Assembly (NCBI GenBank): GCA_028823395.1
Contig: JAPKBO010000007.1
Location: 1-42,718, forward strand
Source of the DNA: Planctomycetota bacterium
GTDB lineage: Bacteria; Planctomycetota; UBA1135; GCA-002686595
Length of the DNA: 42,718 nucleotides
Direction of reading: 5' to 3'
Under the pieces are notes generated by a model. That model was given only the letters and a program-made list of their open reading frames with translations, had not been told where the DNA came from and searched no databases. Every line of letters starts with the position of its first letter. The stretch's first letter is position 1. This document shows positions 10,001 through 16,509 of this stretch, one piece after another. A program made the position numbers and the translations under genes.

Positions 10001-10180
10001 GTCGCGCTCTACTACCTCGGCGGGCATACCCGGGTAGAGCGTCACGATCTGAACGGCAGGCGTCTTAAACGTCGGCAGAAGGTCAGCAGGCAGCCGGCCC
10101 AAGCAGAAGGTGCCGAGAACGACGAGAGTCAGGGCGAGCACCGCCACGAGGTGCGGGTTCTTGAGGGCGGCGCGGATCAT
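7013..10180 (-). CDS. RND-family efflux permease
   Basis: A 1055-residue inner-membrane permease that exports small molecules using the proton gradient. ATG at 10180 gives the standard RND start (MIRAALKNPHL, then TM1); TTG at 10252 would add 24 Pro/Arg-rich residues and is unlikely. The usual duplicated layout is seen: TM1, porter domain, TM2-6, TM7, second porter domain, TM8-12. In TM4 the motif is VGILVDQAIVVTEN, so the Asp407-Asp408 pair of AcrB is Asp405-Gln406. In TM10 the motif is GLVVEYAILLVDFA, with Glu where AcrB has Lys940. It heads the operon. A pyrimidine-rich leader precedes it with no Shine-Dalgarno. Confidence 0.93.
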   Translation of the reverse strand: MIRAALKNPHLVAVLALTLVVLGTFCLGRLPADLLPTFKTPAVQIVTLYPGMPAEVVERDIMSRLQRWTGQSVGIAHQEAKAMLGVCIVKDFFREDIDDADAMSQVTSLAMSDMFYLPPGTLPPMVMPFDPTASVPLCLLAVSSETMSEKELYDVAYYEMRNRLQAIRGVVAPAVYGGVLRRILAEVDRDELEARGLSPLQVTEAIQSANPFVPTGSVKMGDRDYLVITNAMVEHVPELDDTPIVVDGERPVFLRDVGQAKDTHQIQSNIVRINGRRQVYIPIYRQPGANTLAIVDEVRAKSSRILERIRGFDPKAADLRMDVVMDQSAIVRGTIDSLTMAGYIGAAMVALVVLLFLGSVRHTILVLVALPLAMLGAFIGLFFTDNTLNAMTLGGLSLAVGILVDQAIVVTENIARHQRMGKSRTLAAYDGAREVAVPVFISTLTFVVVFFPVVFLSGMARYLFTPLALAVTFASVTSYLVSMTVIPALAAKIMPEEEIKEGALTRRINGIYRSLVVFALKARWAVVGVAMVLGAGGVIGLGQLGTELFPRVDSGQFTVLVRAPLGTRLERTEEIMAEVEAAMEDLMGVADPNDVAPDSSLALLITNIGVLYDWPAAYTPNNGPMDAFVLAQLKPTRDRTAQEWVSELRPELNRRFPGLEFSFDTGGMLTAALNMGLPAPIDVQVQGSKLEASHEIANAIVDEIRAVEGARDVRVAQPLDYPSIQIEVDRTKAAYLGLTQEDVVKNVTTAINSSVNFSPAFWIAPNGNHYLIGAQYAEEDIQDFNTLLNVPIVGAKSEAPVLLKSVATLRRTTSPAVVRHINITRTVDVYANVEGRDLGSVNADIAERLENSPRLAALMEKHGSGYTWSLQGEVAAMTESFGQFGTGLIVAAILVFLVLVAQLRSFVLPIVIYLAVPMGLVGVVGVLWLTDTNLSIPSFMGLILMVGLVVEYAILLVDFAASRQREGVPLEEAILEAARVRLRPLLMASATTVLALLPMAIGLGQGGEGNVPLARAIIGAVLGGALLTLFVVPALYSILGRHVRATPEIDLELGA

Positions 10181-10392
10181 GAACTGCGGTGAGGGAATGA
10201 GGAGCGGGGCGCGGGGGGAGGGTGAGGCTACCCGAGCCCGGGTAGAGCGCAATCAAAAGTACGCAATACCCAGATACCGCACCCCCGTTCCCAGCCCCAT
10301 CTAGGCGGGACAAGGCGGGTTGCATCTTCGATATACTCACGACCCATCGCACGTCAGCCTCCCCTTCTCGCGCCCCTTCCGAAATCTCAGTC
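10181..10392. promoter_or_regulatory. Divergent control region, efflux operon / exported methyltransferase
   Basis: This 212-base gap separates two divergent starts. A TATACT -10-like hexamer on + lies at 10332-10337, 55 bases before the methyltransferase ATG, without a convincing -35. Both flanking leaders are strikingly pyrimidine-rich on their own coding strand: about 10185-10230 read on minus, and 10370-10384 on plus. I see no clear operator repeat. Confidence 0.35.
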
Positions 10393-11091
10393 ATGCACGT
10401 TAGTCTCAAACGCATCCTCTTCACAGCTATCGCCCTGTCTTCCTGTTGCGCCCTACCCACCGTGCCTCCCGAGGAAGCTGTGCGCACAGGTCTCAACGAC
10501 CGCTTCCTCGACGAGAGCCTGGTCGTGGATGATTGGGTCGCGCGCTTTGAGGTGGAATCGCGAGAGGTGGCCCTGCAACGTGACGCCATTGTCGCTGCCC
10601 TCGAGCTGAACGATGGCGAAAACGTCGCAGACGTTGGCGCAGGCACGGGTTTGTTCCTCAAGCCCTTTTCCAGAGCTGTCGGTGCCGGAGGCCGGGTCTT
10701 TCCCGTGGAGATTAGCCCACGCTTTGTCGATCACCTGCGCCAGCGCTCCCAGGACGAGTCCCTCGGCAACGTGCAGGTCACGCACTGCAGTGAAACGGAC
10801 TCAGGGCTACAAGCGGAAACGGTGGATGCCGTCTTCATCTGCGACACGTATCACCACTTCACCTACCCCATGACCACCCTCTCCAGCCTGCACCGCGCCA
10901 TACGATCAGGAGGCCGCCTGTACCTCGTGGACTTCGAGCGCATTCCCGGCGTCTCGAGCGAGTGGCTCCTGGGTCACGTGCGCGCCGACAAGGCCACGTT
11001 CCGAGCCGAGATCGAAGCGGCGGGCTTCACGTTCGAGGAAGAGCTCGAGGTGGGCCTGGAAGAGAACTACATGCTGCGCTTCAGGCGCTGA
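10393..11091 (+). CDS. Class I SAM-dependent methyltransferase with lipoprotein signal
   Basis: A 232-residue protein. Residues 1-18 are a lipoprotein signal (KRILFTAIALSSC, lipobox LSSC). A Rossmann methyltransferase follows: motif I VADVGAGTGLF at about residues 78-88, acidic motif II FPVEIS, DAVFICDTYHHF, and GGRLYLVDFERIP. The fold predicts methyl transfer from S-adenosylmethionine, yet the signal predicts a location outside the cytoplasm, where SAM is not expected. Exported members of this methyltransferase type occur in several environmental bacteria; the substrate is unknown. It is divergent from the RND operon and converges on the thioredoxin-like/TPR gene. Confidence 0.85.
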   Translation: MHVSLKRILFTAIALSSCCALPTVPPEEAVRTGLNDRFLDESLVVDDWVARFEVESREVALQRDAIVAALELNDGENVADVGAGTGLFLKPFSRAVGAGGRVFPVEISPRFVDHLRQRSQDESLGNVQVTHCSETDSGLQAETVDAVFICDTYHHFTYPMTTLSSLHRAIRSGGRLYLVDFERIPGVSSEWLLGHVRADKATFRAEIEAAGFTFEEELEVGLEENYMLRFRR

Positions 11092-11157
11092 TCGCTCCGT
11101 CCAGATGGCCTCTTCCCCACCCGGGTCGGCGTGTCGGGTGACATCTCAGTCGTAGGC

Positions 11158-13464
11158 TCAGCGGTCCGAACCGCGGGATCGACGGAAGCGGCGTGCATCT
11201 GAACTGGGACGTCCACCGCGCTCATTTTCGGGCAACATCAGCCACTCGGGTTCCAAGCTGTCGAGCGCCGCCTGCAGTCGCAGCCCCTGCTCTTTGAGAC
11301 CCTGCTCCTTGAGGTGCACGAGCAACATCTTGGCCGTGCCCACAGCCGAGATACCGAGCCCGTCCAAGCTGGCGGAGGCTTCGCGGCGACGGGCAAAGGA
11401 ATCCAGAATCAACTCCAGGGACTCCGGGTGCTCGCCCGCCTCCAAGGCCAAGCGGCCACGGCCAGCTAGGGCCATGGCTACGTAGTGATCGGAACTGGCA
11501 CGGTTGACGGGGTTGACGACGATCGCCTGCTCGTAGTGCTCAACGGCCCGACCGTAGGCGCGCTGCGCTGAGGGACTATCGCCCGCGCGCCGGTGATACT
11601 CGGCCACCACAAGCGAAGCGTAGCCGGCGAACCAGTGCAGCTGCGGCGAGGCATCGGGCTCGCGCATCATGGTCTCGTAGACGCCTTCAAGACCATCGAA
11701 GGCCCCCAAGCGCTGACGCCGAAGAACCCGAGTGCGCAAGCGGGCATGCAGGTCCCAGGACGCGGGAAAGCGACCGAGCCCCTCATCCAGAACACGTTGC
11801 GCATGAGCCCCGGCACCGATAGCGACCAGGAAATCATAGTACCGCACCCCGTGGCCATCACGACCGAAGGGATGAACGGCCAGCAAGGCGTGGGCGGCAT
11901 GCAAATCCGTTAGCCACTCGCGCGGCCACTCACGCTTGTCGCGATAGGAATCCGCGATCGCTCGCTGCCGTCCGGCGGCGAAGAGGTCGAGCACCATCAT
12001 GGTGCTCCATGTACTGGTATCGGCGGGCATGGAACGCACAGCCAGGGCGGCGCGCTCCTGAGCGCTCGCCGTCTCTCCCAACTCCTGCGCGGCAGCGGCG
12101 ACAATGCTGTGCACGCGCCAATCATCCACGCCCAACTTTTCAGCCTGTGTCGCAGTGCGCCTGGCGTCTTCCAAGAGCAAGCGCCGGAAACGCGGCTCGT
12201 GCTGCCCTTCCACCGCCAGACGCAGGTAGGAATCAGCCAACTCCAGCAACGCATCCGTGTCCTTGGGAGCCGTCTCAGCCTGGTCGGCACGGCTCTGAAG
12301 CTGATCGGCAAGGTCCAACCGCCCCGTACTGTCCACACGGTACTCCGCGCGTACGAGGGCCGCGGTCCACTCATCAGCGTTGAGCACTTCCGACTCTGCC
12401 CCCAGTCCGCGGTGCACCCGTGCCAGGGTGGTGGCCTTGCGGGAGCCTTCCCCAAGACGGTCGAGGGCATCGATCAGAGGGCCGCGCTCGGCCTCCTCAG
12501 TCATCACCTCAAGCGCATCGCCCAGCAGAACGACTGCACTGTCAGGTGCATTCTCGGACAGATCCTTCCAGGCCACCTGACGCAGCTCGTCGTCTTTTCC
12601 AAAGAGCGCCAGACGCAGGAGATCCACTTGCGGTACCTCTGTATTCGCCACGGCTGCCTGCAAGATGGCCGTGCGCTCGGCTCGGGTGCCCTGCCGATAG
12701 GCACGCTCCACGAACTCACGGTCGTCCACGTCACGACTGGCCGTCAGGCGCGGAGCATCCGCCAAGCTGCGGTCGGGCATGATCTGCTCAGGCGGATTAC
12801 CCGTACCGGTGCGAATGGCCTGAAAGACGCTCTTGGTGTCAAAAGCGTAGTAGACGTCGTACACCTCTTCGCCGGGAACCTCGCCGGCTTCGAGCTCGGG
12901 CTCACGGGAGAGTGCAATGTGCCGAGGCGAGATGCGTTTGCCCTCAAAGTACTTCTCGTAGAGAATCGGCTCGATGGCAATGTGTTCACCGCATGTCACC
13001 GTCCCGAATCGCGGGCAGGGGATACGTTCGCCGTCCTCGTCGTGGTCCCGTGGTGTGTGACGATAGGTCGAAGCAAGCACACACACATAGGGCTCGTAGA
13101 GGGTTGCCGTCGCGGACTGGCGGTAACGCACACCGGCGTAGTGTTCGGAGGCTATCTCGCCATCCATGTTGACGCACACCAGGACGCGCTTACCGGTTGC
13201 CTCGGACACGGCCCAGGCATCTTCAAAAGTGCGCTGCCAGGTGATGAGGCAAGGCATGGCCCACTCTTCGGCAGTGGGCGCGCGCCACATCTCCTCGCGC
13301 TCGAGGGTGCCTTCGGCATCGCCGGGCGTCTCGGTTTCCTCGGGCTCCTGGAGCACCTCGGGTTCACCGAGCGTCTCAGGCGTCTCCGGCTCTTGGGCCA
13401 GGGCATTCATGGACAGCGCAAGGGCCGCCAGAAGCAATATTCGGGGGAACAGCATGGTGCCCAT
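11158..13464 (-). CDS. Exported thioredoxin-like/TPR-repeat protein
   Basis: A 768-residue protein with a clean signal peptide (residues 1-23, ending ALAQ). An acidic Pro/Glu/Thr-rich linker follows (about 24-55). Next is a thioredoxin-fold-like region (about 70-210: FEDAWAVSEATGKRVLVCVN onward) in which the active-site CxxC is absent. From about 230 to 720 helical repeats of TPR type dominate, with DALLELADSYLRLAVEG and AYGRAVEHYEQAIVVNP as clear examples. A five-residue duplication (LKEQG LKEQG) lies near the C-terminus. It is the last gene of the five-gene minus-strand unit, 94 bases after the sulfatase-like gene. Role unknown; probably a periplasmic scaffold. Confidence 0.75.
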   Translation of the reverse strand: MGTMLFPRILLLAALALSMNALAQEPETPETLGEPEVLQEPEETETPGDAEGTLEREEMWRAPTAEEWAMPCLITWQRTFEDAWAVSEATGKRVLVCVNMDGEIASEHYAGVRYRQSATATLYEPYVCVLASTYRHTPRDHDEDGERIPCPRFGTVTCGEHIAIEPILYEKYFEGKRISPRHIALSREPELEAGEVPGEEVYDVYYAFDTKSVFQAIRTGTGNPPEQIMPDRSLADAPRLTASRDVDDREFVERAYRQGTRAERTAILQAAVANTEVPQVDLLRLALFGKDDELRQVAWKDLSENAPDSAVVLLGDALEVMTEEAERGPLIDALDRLGEGSRKATTLARVHRGLGAESEVLNADEWTAALVRAEYRVDSTGRLDLADQLQSRADQAETAPKDTDALLELADSYLRLAVEGQHEPRFRRLLLEDARRTATQAEKLGVDDWRVHSIVAAAAQELGETASAQERAALAVRSMPADTSTWSTMMVLDLFAAGRQRAIADSYRDKREWPREWLTDLHAAHALLAVHPFGRDGHGVRYYDFLVAIGAGAHAQRVLDEGLGRFPASWDLHARLRTRVLRRQRLGAFDGLEGVYETMMREPDASPQLHWFAGYASLVVAEYHRRAGDSPSAQRAYGRAVEHYEQAIVVNPVNRASSDHYVAMALAGRGRLALEAGEHPESLELILDSFARRREASASLDGLGISAVGTAKMLLVHLKEQGLKEQGLRLQAALDSLEPEWLMLPENERGGRPSSDARRFRRSRGSDR

Positions 13465-13558
13465 AGACTAGCACGGAGGTGCTCGATGCCGTGTCGCAGC
13501 CCGTGCGGATCGGGTAAGAACTGGGCCTCATACCCAGCCACCCCACTACTCCCCTGCC

Positions 13559-15703
13559 CTACTCTTCGTCTGAATCGCCGGTGTAGCCCAGGGCATCAAG
13601 CTGAACTTGATCGGCGGCAGTCATGCGTGCGGCCTGCCCGCTAACGATGGGTTCGTCCAAGCTCTCAAGTAAGGCACGCAGCTCTCCCAGCAGCGCCTTT
13701 CCACTTCCCGGACCATTCAGGTCGACCAACTCTTTGGGGTCCTGCTCCACATCGTAGAGGTGCAGAACCTGTCGCCCCTCTGCATCCAAGATCCACTTGC
13801 GGCCACGATGCACGACGGCCATGTCCAAGTTCTTGTCCCACGGCCGTGACTGGTAACTGACAATGGGCGGCTCATCAGAGCTTTGGCACAGATCCCTTCC
13901 AATCCAGTCTGAGTGAATCTCTATTCCGGCCAGACCAGTAAGCGTCCGCGGAAGATCGACCAAGCTGGCGGGGGAAGCATCGTCTCGTGACGAGAGGCCT
14001 GGCGCGTGCAAGATCAAAGGTACTGCTGCCTCCTCGTCCCAAACCCCCTGCCCATGTTCGAAGACACCATGTTCGCCGAAGGATTCGCCGTGATCGCTTG
14101 TGAAGACCACGACACCGTTTTCGAGAATCCCCGCCTCCTCTAGGGAATCCAGCATGGAACCGAAAGCCAGGTCCAGGGACGCGCTTGCGAGGCGGTACCA
14201 ACTCTCATACTCGTCCAGTGTGCTTCCGATCGCACCGGACGCACGGGCTCCGCGTTCAAGGGTCTTGTAGTCCCTAGCGATCGCCTTTTGAAGCTCTTCG
14301 AAGGAGCGCTTTACTGGGTACGTTTGGGCTAGGCGCGCGCCTGTGAGATCGTCCACACGGTAGGGCTTGTGGGCACGGTAGCTCTGCACGAACAAGAACA
14401 GGGGGCGCCCATCGTCCGCATCCAATTCGCGCTGCACAGAAGAAAGCATGCGGGGCACGTCCACCTCACCCTCTTCGAACCACTCGAACCCTTGGGCAAA
14501 GCCGAACGGGCGACCAACAAAACCGCCATCGGTAATCGCCACGGTCCGGTACCCGGCACGCTGAAAATGCTCGGCCATGGTCCAGGCCTCGTCGGGCAAG
14601 CGGTCCTTGTAGAGACGCACGGAAACCTGGGGCGGGTAGAGGCCGCTGAACATGGCGGCCTGGCTAGGCAGGGTCCAAGTAGCCGGCGCTCGGGTGTTGA
14701 TGTAGCGCAATCCTTTAGCCGCAAGTTCGTTCAGTTGCGGGCACAGGTCCGGGTCGCCCCCCCAAGCCTCAAGATTATCCGCGCGAAATGTGTCTGCTAG
14801 GAGCAACACGACGTCACGCGGAGTCGATGAAGCGTCGCCATCCAATGGCGGGGATAGGACGGGCTTCAAGAAGGCCGTAAAGCCTGCCTGAGTACCGAGA
14901 ACTTCCAGGGTCAATAAACCCCGGCCTTCCGCCAGGGAAACCTCCAGACTGCGAGGCTGGGGTACGGCATCAAAAGGTCGTTGCTCCTCAAACACGACCT
15001 CGCCATTCCAGAGGACCCGCACATGCGCGTCCTGCGCCGGGTCACCGACGGCCACCCAGCGTGCGCGCAGAACGCTCCCACGTATCGGAGCAATTTCAAA
15101 GCTCGCGCTTTGGGAGGCAAGCAGAGGTAGACCCTCCGCCGAGTAGGGACCCAGATCTACGCGCCATGCTCCACTCTTCCCTGTGCCCAAATCTAGGGTT
15201 TCACTCAGGGCAAGCGGGGGCGGCTCAGGTGTCGCCTTCTCCAGCAAGAGATACACCCATGGACCTGCAAGTAGAAAGGCAGGCCGTTTCTTGATGGTTT
15301 TTAGCAGAGCATGCAGTTCGTCGTTTAGTTCGAGTTCCTGTAGAGCAACCTGCTGGTGCTCCTTGGCTTTTAACTTGGGCTGCCGCAGGGGCTTCCCGCC
15401 CCCCACCAAGGTGCTATCGGTACCACGGGCCAAGCCCCCAAAGGGGCGCGCCGCGCGCCACACGCCCTGACCAAGTGAAGCCCAGGACTTCGCATCCAAA
15501 GAAACGGAGTACCGGGTCCCTACCGGACCGCTGGAAAGGGACACAGGATGGCCGTGCCAATCCAGCTGCGCCGACTCCTCCATGGGAGGCGGCCGGAAGC
15601 CGTGAGCCAGACGCTGGTGATCAGGGAGAGGCCCCCGATCACCGCAACCGGCTAGTCCGCTTGCGAAGACCAGGATCAATAGCTTTGGTAACGGGCGGCC
15701 CAT
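13559..15703 (-). CDS. Sulfatase-like (alkaline phosphatase superfamily) lipoprotein, Thr at nucleophile position
   Basis: A 714-residue lipoprotein: signal with lipobox LAGC (Cys20), an N-terminal beta-rich region of about 270 residues with no family I recognise, then a sulfatase-fold domain from about residue 296. That domain opens DVVLLLADTFRADN (metal-binding Asp304). At the signature it has ATWTLPSQAAMFSG: Thr344 replaces Cys/Ser and Gln348 replaces Arg of C-x-P-x-R. FTSDHGESFGEHG supplies later metal ligands, and the tail LDALGYTGD is typical of this subgroup. It therefore cannot use formylglycine and may be a phosphohydrolase, phosphotransferase or atypical sulfatase. TATACT ends nine bases before the ATG. 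Confidence 0.85.
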   Translation of the reverse strand: MGRPLPKLLILVFASGLAGCGDRGPLPDHQRLAHGFRPPPMEESAQLDWHGHPVSLSSGPVGTRYSVSLDAKSWASLGQGVWRAARPFGGLARGTDSTLVGGGKPLRQPKLKAKEHQQVALQELELNDELHALLKTIKKRPAFLLAGPWVYLLLEKATPEPPPLALSETLDLGTGKSGAWRVDLGPYSAEGLPLLASQSASFEIAPIRGSVLRARWVAVGDPAQDAHVRVLWNGEVVFEEQRPFDAVPQPRSLEVSLAEGRGLLTLEVLGTQAGFTAFLKPVLSPPLDGDASSTPRDVVLLLADTFRADNLEAWGGDPDLCPQLNELAAKGLRYINTRAPATWTLPSQAAMFSGLYPPQVSVRLYKDRLPDEAWTMAEHFQRAGYRTVAITDGGFVGRPFGFAQGFEWFEEGEVDVPRMLSSVQRELDADDGRPLFLFVQSYRAHKPYRVDDLTGARLAQTYPVKRSFEELQKAIARDYKTLERGARASGAIGSTLDEYESWYRLASASLDLAFGSMLDSLEEAGILENGVVVFTSDHGESFGEHGVFEHGQGVWDEEAAVPLILHAPGLSSRDDASPASLVDLPRTLTGLAGIEIHSDWIGRDLCQSSDEPPIVSYQSRPWDKNLDMAVVHRGRKWILDAEGRQVLHLYDVEQDPKELVDLNGPGSGKALLGELRALLESLDEPIVSGQAARMTAADQVQLDALGYTGDSDEE

Positions 15704-15735
15704 GACTTGCGAGTATAGCAGGGCACCCCGCGGGG

Positions 15736-16509
15736 CTAGCTGCCTTCCCCGCCCCGGGCGCGCTCACGCCAAGACAGATGCATCTCGAGGGCCGCCCTCG
15801 CGGCGGCCTCATCGCCCAGCCGTGCACAGATCTGGGACAATTTGTAGAAGGCTTCGTAGTGCGGAAAAAGGGAGACGCACTGCTCCAGGCTCAGCCGGGC
15901 GGCCACCAGATCACCGCGGGCGAGGTCCAAGTCGGCCCTGTGGGCGAGCACCTTAGCCTTGTCCCGCGGCGCGCTGAAGCGCTCGAAGGCGGCGGTCAGA
16001 CGCTTCTCGCAAGTATCCAGTCGACCCTCTTCGAAATCGAGCAGAGCCAGACGGAAGGGACTGTCGCCGCCGTCGGGAAACAAGACACCGTCGGCGATGT
16101 AGGCCTCGCGCGCGCCTTGCAAGTCGCCCGTCTCCTGCAGGCAGCGGCCCAAAAGGAAGAAGACCTGCCCCGCCTTGGGATAAATGGGGCCCGCATCCAA
16201 CGCGCGCTCGATCCAGGGCAGTGCCAGAGCGAATCGTTTCTGCTGGTGGTGCAGCCAACCCAGGAGAAAAGCCGCTTCACCATCGGAATCCTGCTCCCAC
16301 CAAGACTCAAGGGCTTCCTGAGCCCGATCCCACTTGGCCTGACCCAGGTGCTGTCGAACCTCTTTGGCCCGCGCATCGGCGGAAGCATCCGGAGGAGATT
16401 GAGCTTCGAAGATAGGAAGGGCAACTCGCATGCGAGTACGGATCGTGTCAGACGGATTTCCGCACCCCGCCGCCAATAAGACCACACACAGTGCGAACGA
16501 CTTCCTCAT
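15736..16509 (-). CDS. TPR-repeat lipoprotein
   Basis: A 257-residue lipoprotein with signal MRKSFALCVVLLAAGC (Cys16). Residues about 55-245 form TPR-like helical pairs, for example AAFLLGWLHHQQKRFALALP, then VFFLLGRCLQETGDLQGARE, then ADLDLARGDLVAARLSLEQC. Such proteins act as protein-protein scaffolds on the membrane. Its ATG overlaps the stop of the FG-GAP gene by four bases, so the two are translationally coupled, and the sulfatase-like gene starts 32 bases after its stop. Function is inferred only from repeats and context. Confidence 0.85.
   Translation of the reverse strand: MRKSFALCVVLLAAGCGNPSDTIRTRMRVALPIFEAQSPPDASADARAKEVRQHLGQAKWDRAQEALESWWEQDSDGEAAFLLGWLHHQQKRFALALPWIERALDAGPIYPKAGQVFFLLGRCLQETGDLQGAREAYIADGVLFPDGGDSPFRLALLDFEEGRLDTCEKRLTAAFERFSAPRDKAKVLAHRADLDLARGDLVAARLSLEQCVSLFPHYEAFYKLSQICARLGDEAAARAALEMHLSWRERARGGEGS

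Noticed and set aside
11285-11313. Short tandem repeat in DNA
   Set aside because: It is a 15-base near-duplication encoding LKEQG twice within the Trx-like/TPR gene; too small to be a repeat element.
12109-13644. A 511-codon open frame on + antisense to the Trx-like/TPR gene
   Set aside because: It mirrors the codons of the minus-strand gene in high-GC DNA, has no coherent domain and no signal, and the opposite strand carries signal peptide and TPR repeats.
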